This document shows, piece by piece, positions 24,922-38,392 of a stretch of 64,000 nucleotides of DNA (positions are counted from its first letter, which is position 1; every line of letters starts with the position of its first letter). The notes under the pieces are model-generated. The model did not search any database. It was not told where the DNA came from and saw only the letters and a program-made list of their open reading frames with translations. The translations under genes and the position numbers were made by a program. Source of the stretch: Vespa crabro (Eukaryota > Arthropoda > Insecta > Hymenoptera > Vespidae); assembly GCF_910589235.1 (NCBI RefSeq), contig NC_060971.1, positions 5,414,826-5,478,825 of the forward strand, given 5' to 3'.

Positions 24922-25199
24922 CTTTCTTTTTTCTTTTTGATAATAATCGAAATCGACGGACTGTTGAAAGAAATTCATGATAGTTATGCTCGTACGTTTT
25001 CTTTCCTATTTCTTTCGATTCTTTACCGATTACGGGCGACGGTGGTCGCATAATTACGGCAATTACGGATCGCAGAGTTATGGACTGTCGGAATAAATAC
25101 AAGCCGGCGCCATTAAACGACTCCACTGCGGCGGTTCTTCTGTACTCGCACACGTATTTAAGGCAATGGTAAAAGAAGCATAGTAGTAGCCCGAGGAGA

Positions 25200-25200
25200 T

Positions 25201-25258
<58 letters not shown>
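25200..25258. repeat. Compound (CT)n-(TA)n microsatellite
   Basis: About 28 bp CT switch directly to about 31 bp TA. Confidence 0.95.
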
Positions 25259-25259
<1 letters not shown>

Positions 25260-26294
25260 TTACACACATACATATATATATATTTATATATTTTATATAT
25301 ATAGTATTCGTGCATGTGGCTATCGGTAGACAGCCTCTTTGTTCTTTGGCGAGTCGCGGTAACGATTATATCGAAGCGTTTCCTTTCAAGGTCGCGAGCA
25401 CACGAACACATACACCTCTCTTTCTCTTTCTTTCTTACTCTCTCTCTCCACCTCTCTCTCTCTCTCTTTCTCTCTTTCTTTTTCTCTCTCTCTCCCCGTT
25501 GCACGTGCACCGAGAACGATGGATCTTACACATATTTTTCTATGTTCAGATAAGGTTGATGCAGCCTTCGATAAAACGACGATACTTGTTTGTAAAGATT
25601 ATCTTTACGTTATGCATAAATCATCATAGCGTTATGATCCATGTTTCTCTATGAAACAATACAAAAAGAGATAGAGAGAGAAAGATAGAGATAGAGGGAG
25701 ATAGAAATAGAAAAAGAGAGAGCGAGAGAGAGAGAGAGAGATGAGCTCTTTCAACTCGATGCACATTAGAAATCTTTCAATAATTTCGCTTGTAAAATTT
25801 TCTTTTCATTTATAGAAACACGTTTTGCTTTGCAACTAATCCGCGGCAATTTGTCGAGACTAGTTTTGATCGTGGCATTTATCAAAAAAGAAAGAAAGAG
25901 AGAGAAAGAGAAGAATCGTTCGCCTTCTTCTTCTTCGTCTTCTTTTCTAGGCAAGCGAGCAATTTTCTGCGATGGTTTTCAGTCGACACGAACGATGGAT
26001 TTTCTTTGCGTGTGTACGTTCTTACATTTACACGAAGGCTCGCACGCAACACCAACGAAACACGTTTGTTCGTTTGTTCCTCTCGAAGAGAAGGAGACCA
26101 AGTTGAAGGTGAATGGCGGGCGTGGCTCGACCAGTCATGGTAGTGGGGTGGGTGCATCCTGCTGCACAACAACGACGACGACGACGCCTTGATCGTCCTC
26201 TTCCTTCCTCTCTTTCTATCTCTCTCTCTCTCTCTCTCTTTTTCTCTAAGTGCCGAATCGAAAATCATTTCTCTCTCATCTCTCTTTTTTCTGT

Positions 26295-26299
<5 letters not shown>

Positions 26300-26350
<51 letters not shown>
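26300..26350. repeat. (TA)n microsatellite, 51 bp
   Basis: Pure TA tract. Confidence 0.95.
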
Positions 26351-26353
<3 letters not shown>

Positions 26354-26740
26354 TCCGTCTTATAAAAAAAATAATTTGATCGATCGAAAATTTGTAAGTG
26401 TCTCTCTTCCTCTTTCTCTTTTTTTTACTCTTTCTTTCTCTCTCTCTCTCTCTCTCGTTCGTTTATCTTCAACTAATATCAATTTAATCGATACAAGTCA
26501 CAACTCTAAACGTCCGTTCGATTCACCGATCAACGGACGTTTATTGATCGCGAACGATTCCTCAAGTATTTATTCCCGATCGTACGTCATAAGTCGACAG
26601 GCAATACGCTCGCGCGTAAACCTCGATACTTGAGTCACTTCGGAACGCATTATATTGTTGGTATGTCTGTACGTATGTATTCTCAACGTTGTCGATTAGA
26701 CTTTAATCGTGTGACGATTTATCGACGTCCACCTTGTACC

Positions 26741-26778
<38 letters not shown>

Positions 26779-27459
26779 GAAAATAGAATATTATCTTACC
26801 TTGTGAAAAACATAAGATTTCTTTGTACCGAGCAATAATACGAGCATTTCGACAATTTATATTTAAGATTCATTGCCCTTTGTGTTCGGGCTTATTTTCT
26901 TCTTATTCGTCGTTCTTTTTCCTTCGCGACAGCTGACTCATTGTTCATGAGAATTCCTTCGACATCGCGACGAATCATTTCTATTTCTAAAATCAAAGAA
27001 TCAAGGTCAATGCTCGAAGACGACCTCCAAGTGTCATCGTACGAGAACTTTGGACTATGGAATAACGGTGCGGCCTTTAGAGTTGATATTACTTTCTTCG
27101 TCCTTGTTGAATTATTTTAAGAAATTTTGATCTATCGTCATTTTAAATAATCAAATTTGTTCGAGAAAATTCGTCTCTTTTTTCCTTTGCGTGTTTTTTC
27201 TTTTTTTTTCTTTTTTTTTATCTTCGTGAGAAACACCAATATGATAATCTTCATCAAGCGAGTCATTCGGGATTGGGATATGAGGTGTCTGTATAGGTTG
27301 AAGTGGAGGTGAAGGTTGTGATCAAAGTTGTTGAGGAAAGAAAGGTAGGAACGAGAGGATTGACTATGCGGCCGAGTCAGGTACCCACGTTTCTGATGAG
27401 CTGGAGTAACAGAATGAGAGAAAGATAGAGGTAGATGGGTGGGAATAGTAGAATGAGAT

Positions 27460-27492
<33 letters not shown>

Positions 27493-28125
27493 AAACTGTT
27501 TACTCATTAGACCGGATAATTGCAAGTGGGCCTGGGCTCACCTCGACCTCGCCTTACCCCTCTCACATCGTCCTTCACCTTTATACACCTAACTCGTACG
27601 TATCTTCTGCGGCTTCCCAGCACAGATTTATTATTCGTCTTTTCTACCTTGGGAAAATGCACAATTCTCATGTTCGATCGATTATAATATTTTCCTTAAT
27701 ATTACTCGAGATCTTTTATAGAGAAAGAGAAAAAAGGAAACAAGAGAAAAAAACAAAAATTACAAAAAGAGAAATAGCATCGCGTCTTTTCATTCCTTCG
27801 TTCTATCAAAATTATACAAAATGCTTTGAGCCATGTATTATTAATAATACGGAAAGTGCGAAGAAGAAAAAGGGAAAAAGAAGGAAAAAAAAAAATAAAA
27901 CGTCAACTGGCGGCGAGTAATAAGCGAGATTTCTTGTTATGCAACGCCATGTAATAATTCTAACGCCCACTGGATGGATAGTTTGGCTTTGCTTGAATTA
28001 ACAACCAACCAGAGTGGTGGTGGTACGGATGGCGAGCGTGCGCGTATCTACTTCTCATTGATCGTTTCCCAGACATCACGGCTTGCAAAGGGCAATTAAA
28101 CCGTTACACCGCTAATTATCATTTG

Positions 28126-28133
28126 TCACGTGA
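28126..28133. promoter_or_regulatory. TCACGTGA E-box-like octamer in unique island
   Basis: Lies at the end of a non-repetitive segment (27960-28140) that also contains CAATTAAA and CTAATTAT, homeodomain-type words, within 45 bp. The cluster is suggestive of a regulatory element but unproven. Confidence 0.25.
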
Positions 28134-28349
28134 TCGACCTAAATCCAATGTAAGGGAAGCAAAGGACAGGCGGGGGAGAGAGAAAGAATAAAGACAAAAC
28201 GTCATGCGTTAATATTCATTTTTTTTTGAATGGCAAAGAAAGAAGAAAAAGAAAAAAAGCAAAAGGTATGAAAAACGTGACATAATTGGTCGATTCGTAG
28301 CACGAAATGCACGGGGAACTTGTCTCGATCGATAATTCATTAGAAAGAG

Positions 28350-28356
<7 letters not shown>

Positions 28357-28401
<45 letters not shown>

Positions 28402-28436
28402 GACGATGACGACGACGACGACGACGACGACGACGA
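28357..28436. repeat. (GA)n followed by (GAC)n
   Basis: About 44 bp GA, then about 36 bp of GAC-type triplets. Confidence 0.95.
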
Positions 28437-29356
28437 TCATATAGCGTGACGAGAAATCGTAATGAGTGTATCGTCGATACGACGACGATGATACCCCAGC
28501 TCAACCTAGGGCATTTTCACTTTTACACAATCGTATCTTGGACGCACGCGCTACTGCAAGTGCATACTCATGATACCGTCGCATTTCCTCGTAATATATG
28601 CACATGGAATTGTTACGTAATGATCGCTCTTATCGCCGTGTGCTACGGTAGCACTGAGTTATAACGTCAAGGTCTACGACGTATGCCAGTTCTATCGAGC
28701 TATCGAAGTTTTCAAAGCGGTTTAACGAAAATTGTCTCTCTCTCTCCCTCTCTCTCAACTATTATGATCGATAATAATAGAAAATATGAATTCGATCGAT
28801 TTAATCGCTAAGCAATTGAAAAAGTTGGGGCTGAACTTTCGAACGGTTATTTCTCTCTTTTTATTCTTTTTTTCTTTTTCTTTTTTTTCTTTTTTCTTTT
28901 TTCTTTGTTTCTTTTCCTTTTCATCGTATAGGAAAACGTACACGTATATATATGCAAGTCTTGCATGCATGACGAACGACGATGACGACGGTCGACGATT
29001 CGAAATCATAAAAAAAGTAAAGATGCATCGCACACGGATGATCGCGAGTGCGAAAACGCGAAGGAGGGCGCGGCAGTCGATGGTCATGATGCATTGTTAC
29101 ATTGGCCCAACCCTAATGGATGCCAAGACGTTTGGATCAAGATACATTTCATGGGTGAGAAGAAAATTCGTTGGTTTACAAGAGTCGTAGGTAGATCAAG
29201 TTGGAACCATATGGCCTTGATAGTGCATCGTACATCGTTGATGAAAAGAAACGTTGATTTGATATTTCTAATTGTATTGTAATTATTAAAACGAGAGTCA
29301 TTACGTTCGTTTTTCAAATACTTATCACGTTGAGTGTTTTTCAAATTATTTACTAT

Positions 29357-29359
<3 letters not shown>

Positions 29360-29397
<38 letters not shown>
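29360..29397. repeat. (CT)n microsatellite
   Basis: About 38 bp of CT. Confidence 0.95.
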
Positions 29398-29402
<5 letters not shown>

Positions 29403-29793
29403 ATCTCTCTCTACTTATCTATTCTTTTATTTCGTGAAATTTGTTCTGTGTAATCCATTATGCTTTAACATACATTATTAGGATTATTCTTAGAATTGTT
29501 TCACGATTTAAAATGAAGATAGACACGTTCGTAGAAAAATATTTAAATATATATATTATGTAGGTGCATATAGGTATATTATTATTATTATTATTAATAT
29601 TTCTATTTTTATTTCATTTCACGAAGAGCAAAAGATAATCATTTTTTACGCGTGTCATTCGCAGGATCGATATTAAAGAACTTGTATTGCATAATTCGAA
29701 GGAACGATTGATTTTGTTCATTGATCAGTCATTGGGTAATCGTATGTATAAGTTGGCTGGTTTTAAAATGAACAAATAAAAATCCTCAGTGAG

Positions 29794-29836
<43 letters not shown>

Positions 29837-31301
29837 TAAATACACCCGCGCATTCGCATATTTCGCTTAGGTTCGCATAGACGATAGATCGAGGCTGCCT
29901 AGTGGCACGAGCCGTCACGAAATCCGGAAGCGATTGGAAATGAATGCAAAGAGAATCGAGATAGTAGCTCGCGTTTACGCTCGCGATATCGGAGGAGGAC
30001 GTATTAGCATGAGAGATTAATTTATCAGTCTACGTAGACAGAAAGAGAGTAAGAGAGTAAGAGATAGATAGAAAATGTAGGTATAAACAAATGGTAGATA
30101 GAAAGAGAGAGAGAGAGAGAGAGAGAGAAGAAATGCGTAAAGTCGAAGAGTTTCGAAATGATCGGTCTCACAACGTTTCGTTGTCCAAGTTAACCTGACG
30201 TATCGTATACGCGTAGCTGAAAGGAGCGCGAGCGCGCATATACAAGGTGGATTGAATTATAAGCGCTACCGTCTAATCCGCGCGCGTCTAAACCGAGCTC
30301 GTGTACTACGGTCACGCTTGAATTATGCTCGTTCTTCGAGAACGAAACGTGAAGACTGAGAAACGGGGAGAGAGAGAGAGAGAGAGAGAAAGAGAGACTC
30401 GATTTTGTCAGAATTCTAAGGAGATTCCCTTCTCGTAATTCGATTTCTTTTTTCTCTCACTTTGATGTTCGATGAAAACGATTTCAAATGTGTTTCTTCG
30501 TATGCCATACCAAACGAAGGAGTTGAAAAGGATATTTTTAAAGTAAGCGCGTCTCACGTTTATACGATCGAACCTAAGTCCTTTTTCTCGCGTCTCGTAA
30601 GGATAAGAACTTGGATATATCGTCTCTCCTGTACGCTCGCCGCTAGCTTTAATGAGAATCATTGATCAGTAGGGGTAGGAGAAGGAAAGGTAGTAGAAGC
30701 TGTGCTGCAAATCGTTGTTACAAAAAGGTCGGTCTCTCTTTAAGAGAGGCACGAGGCGACGTTCGTCGGCTATACGGTACGCGGTGCATCAATTAGTCCT
30801 GCGATAATTAGCGACAGCAAGCGACCGAGTCGGCCACGCTTGCTTGACCATCACAATAAAATACTTTTTCCTTCGTTAAGAAAGCACGTTTAGTAAGTGT
30901 CTCTTTGTTTTCATTCTATTTTATATCAACGGCGATGGTTCATCGTCGTCCACGTAAAGATTACTAATTTTATTGCACCCCGTATCGGTTACGATCCGTG
31001 TGTTTGTCCGTCTTCTTCTTCATCGATCACCGAAAGATCAATGACAACCATTTTATTTATTCACCTTTTTTACTTTTCCCTTCCCCTCCGGCCCCTCCCC
31101 GTCGATACATATATCTTTTGAAACGATAGCGATGCTCGCGAGAGTGCTATACGATGGTGTTCATCGAAAAAAAAGTTTGAAAAGATTCCTATGAGATCCG
31201 AATAACGATCCCGAGGCTCTCTACGGATCGATCGGATCTCGATCGGCGTTTGATTAATAGAGCGTTTCTTGTCTTAGCACGTGAACGATCGAGAACGAAA
31301 G

Positions 31302-31311
<10 letters not shown>

Positions 31312-31354
<43 letters not shown>
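31312..31354. repeat. (GA)n microsatellite
   Basis: About 43 bp of GA. The 157-codon open frame across it is repeat-derived. Confidence 0.95.
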
Positions 31355-31360
<6 letters not shown>

Positions 31361-31946
31361 AACGGACGAAGAAAATGTAACAGTGTAATAAATACCGATT
31401 TTCCTTTCGATTTCCTTGAAACCAAACGCGAACTCTCTCGCCTTCTCGCAAAAAAAAAGAAGAAGAAAAAAAAAGAAAAGAAAAGAAAAAAGAAAAAACT
31501 CGTGGCTACATTCGGAACGAAAACGGGTCGATTCTCTTTCGCAATGGACATTTTTTCCCCTTCTTTTTTTGTTTCGTTTTGTTTGTTTTTATTTTTGCTT
31601 TCGTTTTTATTTTTTTATTCTTTTCTTTTTTTCTTTTATCTCTTTTCACGTATTACCGATAACGCTCGCGTAATTCTCGTGAGTAAACACAGGTGTGTTT
31701 ACATATACAGGTCATTGTATTAAGAACACAGAGTTCGTTTGAATGGTACCTTACGTTACTCTAGTTGTATTGTTTTTATTTTGAAATTGAATCTCATTCG
31801 TGTAGGACGAAGTCAGTTGATTACGTGACACGATAGAGACAAGTACTCGGGCGTACACGTACGGTAAATTAATCGGCTAGTTATAGGCGAGAAAGCAAGT
31901 CGTAGTTACGATCACAGCATGGTGTCCGTGTCTGTACGTTTAAAGA

Positions 31947-31986
<40 letters not shown>

Positions 31987-32286
31987 ACGTTAAAAGTCGC
32001 TTGTAATTTTGTGCAACGCATTCAAGAGAACACCCTGAAGCATCGTACGGTCTCTCGCACGTGCGTAATGGGCAATAACAATCAATTTGCATGGATATAA
32101 GGCTTGCCACAGGGATGGTGGTCCACTTTGGTAGATGCAGTATCAACGAGGAGAAAAAATAAAGAAGAAGAAGAAGTTATGATATTACAGAAAGAAAGAA
32201 AGCTATTCTGAAGGTATGATGAAGCAAATTTTGTTAACGAGCAATTTTTCGTATTAATTTTTATTCGATATCGTATAAGAGAGAGA

Positions 32287-32319
<33 letters not shown>

Positions 32320-34259
32320 AATAAATATAAGACTTTATGTAACGAAAGGCAAAAATCTTGTTTTTTCTTTCTTTTCCTTTTCTTTCTTCTTTTCTTCTCA
32401 TTTTTGTTCTACTTGGCAACTTTTGACGACTTTTCGACGTGTTCCATACGAGAAAATCGAATAAAACGAGGAGATATGTCAGCGGACATCGTGTCGTCTT
32501 GCACGACCTTGAAATGTTTGCCGCTTTAAAACAGCTTTAAAACCGGTATCTAAAACGTCAAGATAGAGGGAATGCCTGTGCACGCGCTGTCTGTTTGGAC
32601 AGTTGAAGAAGAGAAGGAAGGCGTCATGGAATAAGAAGAAGAATCATCGTGAAGGTGATGCCCCTACGAGAGGAAGAAGAATTTCTTCTATGGACCACCT
32701 AATAGATCTCTTGGACCTTTCATCGAAAGAGAAATCATAAGCGAAGGACGGCGAACTTTCTATCTTATTGAATATTCTTGCGAAATATTCTAGGCTCTTC
32801 TTCTTCCTCTTCCTTCTTCTTCCTTTTTTCTTTTTCTTTTTTTTTTTTCTTTTCCCTTTCTCCTCTATTTAAAACGAAGACGAAGCTCGATCGATCGATC
32901 ATCGAACATCATATTCCGATAGTATCTTCGTTCAACGAAATTCTTCAAATAAGATGAAAGCGATAAGAAAGAGTCTACGGGAGATCTCTCTTTTGAGAAT
33001 TTATATACACAGTCGATTAGCATGTATTCGAATTCGTTTCCGAAGACATTAGCCTCATTTCCGTGCCACCTCGAGTTCAGTTTCGCGTTTGACCATCTAA
33101 ATTGTTTGCAATATCATTTGACACCTTCGTCGAAACATGGATGATTATCGCCGGCATTGCTTTTCGAAATCTATAGAAGGAAGAAAGAGAAAGAGAGAAT
33201 CGAATTTCTTCCTTTTATCTCACGCACGTGCATCGAGTAGAATGCATCTTCCCTTTTGCTGAACATCCCACTCTCTCTCTCTCTCTCTTTCTTCCTTTCT
33301 TTCTTTCTCTCTATCGTGCATACACGTACAAGAGCATTCACGATACTTCAAAGAAAGAAAGAGAGGGAGAGAGAGAGAGAAAGAGAAAGAAGGAAGATGG
33401 TGGGTGTGCGATTAAAGGCGTTAAAACATGCGCGTTACGTGTCGAGAAATTATGTCGACTCAACCGGATCGTGTCTTCCTTTTTTTTACATCTTTTTCTT
33501 TCTCTCTCTCTCTTTTTCTCTATCTGTTCCTTTTGCAAAGCTTACACCATTTTCGCGGTCACGATAATGCGATTACGCATTTTACGTATACCAGATCGTA
33601 TGGTACAATAAAATAGTAATCTTTATGAGTCTCGAACGAATTCGAAATTGTCTCTACACGTTCTCTTATTTTCTTTCTCTCTCTCTCTTTCTATATATAC
33701 ATATATATATATAAAACACGTTGCAGAAATCTTTCCCCTAGAAAACGATTTAGTAGCACTAGGAGAAAAATTACTTTATTAGCTCTCCCGTGATAATAGC
33801 TCAATCCAAGTTAGAAAATCATACGTCTTGGCGTAAATAGGTGAGCCGTTCGAGGCGAGCTAATCGATCGTATCGTCGAATTATCCCCACCCGTAGGATA
33901 GTGCACAGGGTGCATCATCGGTACTCGCCACGCCCAGTTTAGGATTACGATCAAACGTTATTTCTCCTGTTCACTACGATGTTCATATCTTGAAGTATCG
34001 TATCGCTTTATAATTAACGACTTCTCGTTCACAGAGAAATTTTATTATGCTTGCGATAGATGTAATTGATATAAAGCAACCCTATCAACCGAAGAGAAGT
34101 AAATGTAAGGATGGATCTCTTTCTCTTTCTCTCTTTAGCTAAGAGAGGAGAATAACGCGGGAGGAGTTGAGCTTGTTTCTCTTTGGTATGTTAAAAGAGA
34201 AGAAGAAAAAGAAGAAGAAATAGAGAAAAAAGAAAGAAAGAAAGAACGAAAGGAAGAAA

Positions 34260-34264
<5 letters not shown>

Positions 34265-34305
<41 letters not shown>
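34265..34305. repeat. (GA)n microsatellite
   Basis: About 41 bp of GA after a GAAA-rich purine stretch from 34196. Confidence 0.95.
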
Positions 34306-34309
<4 letters not shown>

Positions 34310-35326
34310 AAAACGGGAGGAGACTTTTTATCGCGCCGAATGTCAGGTCGATTAATTTTTGTAATCTTATGCTTTGAAATCTGGGTGCAGCCTTGATTTA
34401 TTTCACTCGAGATCATCGTACGCCTGCAAACGAGCTCGTGCTCGCAAACGCATCGAAGCTTTCTCTCTTCTCTCTCTCTCTCTCTCTCTCTCTGTCTGTC
34501 TCTCTATCTCCTTCTTTCTTTCTTTCCTGTCCACACTAACACCATCAACATATTTAAAGTATACACGCATATGCGCCGGACTCGCACCCTCCTCCGGCTC
34601 TGTTCCTCTCTTCCTCCTACCCTATATCCTCCATTTTCTCCCTTCCTCTTCCTCTTCCTCCCTCTCTCTCCCCCACCAATACAACGTCTTCCTTGCCTCG
34701 CGAATAAATATAAATCGTACATAATTGATTCAAAGGGCAATGTGGGCGAATCTCCTGCGATCGGTAGAAAGCTGTTATTCATGGGCCGACCGTGGTCGAC
34801 GACTAGTCGCACGAGCAATGAAAGCATAAATACGTTGGCTATTTGCAGAGTGCTGTCGATACGTCCCCCCCGGTAAATGGCTTATAAACGTATCGCCTAT
34901 CGCATTTAGAAATCGCCTCTGTGAATCTGTCGGCGCGTAATTTGTATGCCCAGTAGTAGTAATAGTAATAGTAATAGTAGTGGTAGTAGTAGTAGTAGAA
35001 TTCTCTTTTATTCTCCCATTTTTTCTTTTGCTCTTTTATTTTTTTCCTCCCTCGAGCTTTTAATCTTTAATTTATTTATATTATTAAGTTCACATTCGAT
35101 CGCAATGAATTCTAACGTTATATTTCATAGGATCGTAGTATTTCAATGGGGAAGGCTATGTACAAAAATATCTTATAATTGTTTCTATCGATATATATAT
35201 ATATATATATATATGAATGAAAATATTATATAGTCCATACGTCGAAAGAATTTAGATATTCCCATTGAAATTTTATTAGAAGATAATTGTTAAGTCGTAA
35301 GAATTGATCGTATTATCTATTTAATT

Positions 35327-35605
35327 TCATGATAACTCGATATCGTGGTAATCCTTAGAGAAGTCGATCGAGAATGGTTTATGGCTCTTAACGGGTGTGA
35401 GAACGAAAGCATCTTTGACTGGCGCGAGGCTAAAACTATCGCTCACTTCTGCTTGCTCGGAGCTCGGTAGCTGGCAGTTCTGGCAGTAAGTAATTAACTG
35501 CAGGTACTTACGCACGTTTCCGCCGTATATATGAATAACGTGCTCTAACCGGCCTCCTCGTGGGCGTTCGTCGATATAGGAACGTGCGAGAAAGCCATTC
35601 CCTTC
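35327..35605 (-). other. Open, non-repetitive block with splice-like signals; possible minus-strand exon
   Basis: On the minus strand one frame is open for 92 codons from 35605 to TGA at 35327-35329 and is not low complexity; it includes SDSFSLAPVKDAFVLTPVKS. No ATG start is needed if it is an internal or terminal exon. A minus-strand GTAAGTA begins at 35511. A CTGCAG that could serve as acceptor lies at about 35500, without a pyrimidine tract. About 570 bases upstream on the minus strand, GCCG then GTAAGTAT at 36177 could end a preceding exon. Against this, two plus-strand frames are also open for more than 40 codons, and a plus-strand GTAAGTAA begins at 35486. The strand is not settled and no family is recognised. 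Confidence 0.22.
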
Positions 35606-35935
35606 TTAGTGTCTACGATCTCGCACGAGTTAAAGCGTCGATCCATCCATATTCTAACGATAATGAGAGGGTGTTTAATCTTTACGACTGCTAGCAAGAG
35701 AAAGAGAGAGAGAGTTAAACCCTTCAGGAATAAATGTTTTTCTTCTTTCGCTATATTATCATCTATGTATGTAGCTAAGTTGTGTTATTAAATGGCATTA
35801 TTCTCTAAGTTCTTTAAACTATGTACAAGTTTATATTGGTATTGATAAAATGAATATACTTGTTCTCTTTTTCTCTCTCTTTCTCGAAAATAATATCCCT
35901 AAGGTCAGTATTTTCTATGAGAGATAGATAGATAG

Positions 35936-35967
<32 letters not shown>

Positions 35968-36259
35968 TGAGAAAGAGAAAGAGAGAACATGAAAACATTT
36001 CTCCGAGAAACGATTTCGCTGCTAATAGCTTCATTTCGATATATAATCCCATTACCGAATACGGTTCGAGGTATTAAGTAGAAGCAGGTGTACATATTAA
36101 AGGCACACGCGAGTAGTAACACGTGCACGATGTGGACGGCAAAGACGAGGATCTTTAATCGCAAACGCGATACTTACCGGCTTACCGGTGCACAACTCCG
36201 GTGTTTGCACGGACCGTTAGTTCGCAGTTCGTACATCTACAAACCTGTTATTCAAATTC

Positions 36260-36285
36260 TGTAGCATCGATGCTACATCGATGTA
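36260..36285. promoter_or_regulatory. Overlapping perfect palindromes centred on ATCGAT
   Basis: An 18-bp perfect palindrome at 36260-36277 overlaps a 12-bp perfect palindrome at 36274-36285. Both have ATCGAT at the centre, 14 bases apart. ATCGAT is part of the insect DREF/BEAF-type recognition family. The binding protein is inference. Confidence 0.3.
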
Positions 36286-36362
36286 ACATTACGTGAACGC
36301 TTAATCGCTTTTCGATTATTATATACCAACCTCATCGCAAATTCATGCTGATTCCGAATGAA

Positions 36363-36455
36363 TAGATAGATAGATAGATAGATAGATCGATAGATAGATA
36401 AGTAGATAGGTAGGTAGGTAGGTAGGTAGGTGGATAGATAGATAGATAGGTAGAA
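36363..36455. repeat. (GATA)n-(GGTA)n-(GATA)n compound array
   Basis: GATA units change to GGTA and back to GATA over about 93 bp. On the minus strand it yields Tyr-Leu-Ser/Pro translations that are artefacts. Confidence 0.9.
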
Positions 36456-36623
36456 GGATGTTAAAAGGTAAACTGTAAAGAAAAAGAGAAAAGTAGTAGA
36501 GAGCACGAACGGTTAGCACCAGCCCTGCTGCTTACAACGACTCTCTAATTGCGTTCTCGAGTTCCTGCGACGACTTCCCGAAGATGTAGCGCGTTTGCTA
36601 ACGCGTGTTTATCCGGACTAGCT

Positions 36624-36656
<33 letters not shown>

Positions 36657-36792
36657 TTAGTGTGGCACTCGAAAGAGTTCCTAACATGTTACTTTGCCGA
36701 CCGATCGAACGTTGTATTTCTCTTCCGATCGGTCTTAGTAAATATTTGACTATTCTCTTTGAAACTTCAAAAGAGAAATGTCTTCTCTCTCA

Positions 36793-36827
<35 letters not shown>

Positions 36828-38392
36828 ACTGTGTCTGTTTTTCTGACTCTTTCTTTTCCTTATTTTTGATCAAAGTTAAGACGCGAAACCGATCCGCATC
36901 GTATACCACGTCTTCTTCCGATCGATCTAACTTGTTATTACCGTAATGACCGAGATATTCATTTACTACTTAATGTCTCCTTACTAGCGATAACTATAAT
37001 CGAAACTTCCGCTTATTTCAGCTTCTCGACGAATGAGAGTCTTTTTGTAACTACGTATCGAATTATTCGGTGTTAAGCAATATTTCATTTAATTAATTAT
37101 TTATGTTCTTATTGTATTCAATTTATACACACACACACACACACACACATATATTGATAACCTGAAATCATTTTCATCTTTATTGTAATTGACGTATGTT
37201 AAAATTGAAATTAATAAAATATTTCAATTGTAATTGCGTTAATTGAATATAATATTATCTATTACCAGTACTAAGTGATACAGTTTACCGAATGGCTTAA
37301 TGCTAATACAATTAATAGGAACTATGAATTTTTAATTTTCATGTTGATTATTGATTTCATGTAGATCATTAAATATAGAAATGTATTGTACGTAGATATT
37401 TGTATGATATGAGAGTGAAGAGAGTTATTTTCTAGTTTTGCAATGGATTTTCGGAATCGCTTGGATAAAGATTGTAAAAAGAGCACATTGTCCTCGTTGT
37501 GAACGTATTTCACGAATTTTCATAGTCAATTTTGATCAATTTAATATTTTTGTATTTTCGACGCTAGATATTTTTTATATATAATTTCTAAAATATTTAC
37601 ACACGCACACATACACACACACACACACATTAGGTATCATAGGAAGAGAAAACATATCCAATTTGCAGTAGCATTTGGCCTCTTTGCGGTTTTCGAGCTA
37701 ATGAGATTCATACTCGAAAGTAACGAGATCCTGTCGGTATTATCTAACTACTTTCTAAGATTTTTTTTGTTCTTTTTTTTTAACTTAGATATAAAAAGTT
37801 CTTATATAGATATCTATTCTTCGACACTTTCCTCATAAAAATTAATTCTTTTCTTTTCACGATTCTCTCCTCGAACATATATATATATATATATATATGA
37901 GATTGTGTTTTATAAAGAAACGAAGAGCGCGTAGAATGTTGAAAAAGAAAAGAAAAATTGAAGAAATAAGGATAAAAAAAATTTAAGTTAAACGATAAAA
38001 AGAAAAAAATGAAAGAAATGAAAAAGAAAATGTCGGGTTCCAATCGATTTAATTAATTTCAGATGGAAAGTGTCGGAGAAGATCGGAACGAAGTGCGATC
38101 GTATACTGAATAATGCAACGACTGTAAAGAAGAGGAGAAGGAGAGTGTTATAAAAGGATACAGAAAGGATATAAGCAGGCACGGGCTAAAGCCTTTGGCT
38201 CGTCCAACGTCTCGACGTAGTCGATACCAAGAATTAATGCGAAATCCGGTCTTTAAGCGAACGTGGCTTAAACCAAGTCTCCAAGAGAATCTCGCGGTAG
38301 GAAGCCAAAGAGCAAGACGTAAAAACTGGTCGACGGAATTTCATACTGAATCCGCGATTTATAATTAATTTCATTTTACCGGTATGTGTAAG

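Larger units (their letters stand above)
21656..35326. other. Long non-coding stretch
   Basis: No supported gene. Many microsatellites are present: CT at 21663-21735, 22443, 22629, 24438, 25200, 26219, 26438, 26747 and 29360; GA at 27463, 28357, 29797, 30108, 30370, 31312, 31950 and 34265; and TA at 24882, 25227 and 26300. Less repetitive islands lie at 22000-22380, 23290-23440, 24100-24330, 27960-28160, 28440-28700, 29020-29280, 30140-30360, 30460-30860 and 33840-33990. Open frames in them (for example 28446-28664, 29094-29282, 30462-30665) are short and usually mirrored by open frames on the other strand. Confidence 0.55.

Noticed and set aside
25950..26109. Possible exon after TTCTTTTCTAG with GTGAAT donor
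   Set aside because: Pyrimidine tract plus AG is expected often in this window. The frame is ordinary and the opposite strand is equally open.
27138..27494. 118-codon minus-strand frame
   Set aside because: It starts in a CT/GA repeat and ends in Lys-rich T-run translation. The middle 60 codons have no splice support.
28446..28664. 72-codon plus-strand frame
   Set aside because: Needs a non-ATG start, has no splice signals and resembles nothing recognisable.
30462..30541. 27-codon frame ending at GTAAGC
   Set aside because: Open on both strands, with no acceptor or promoter signal next to the ATG.
31250..31723. 157-codon plus-strand open frame
   Set aside because: Mostly GA repeat, AAAG runs and T runs.
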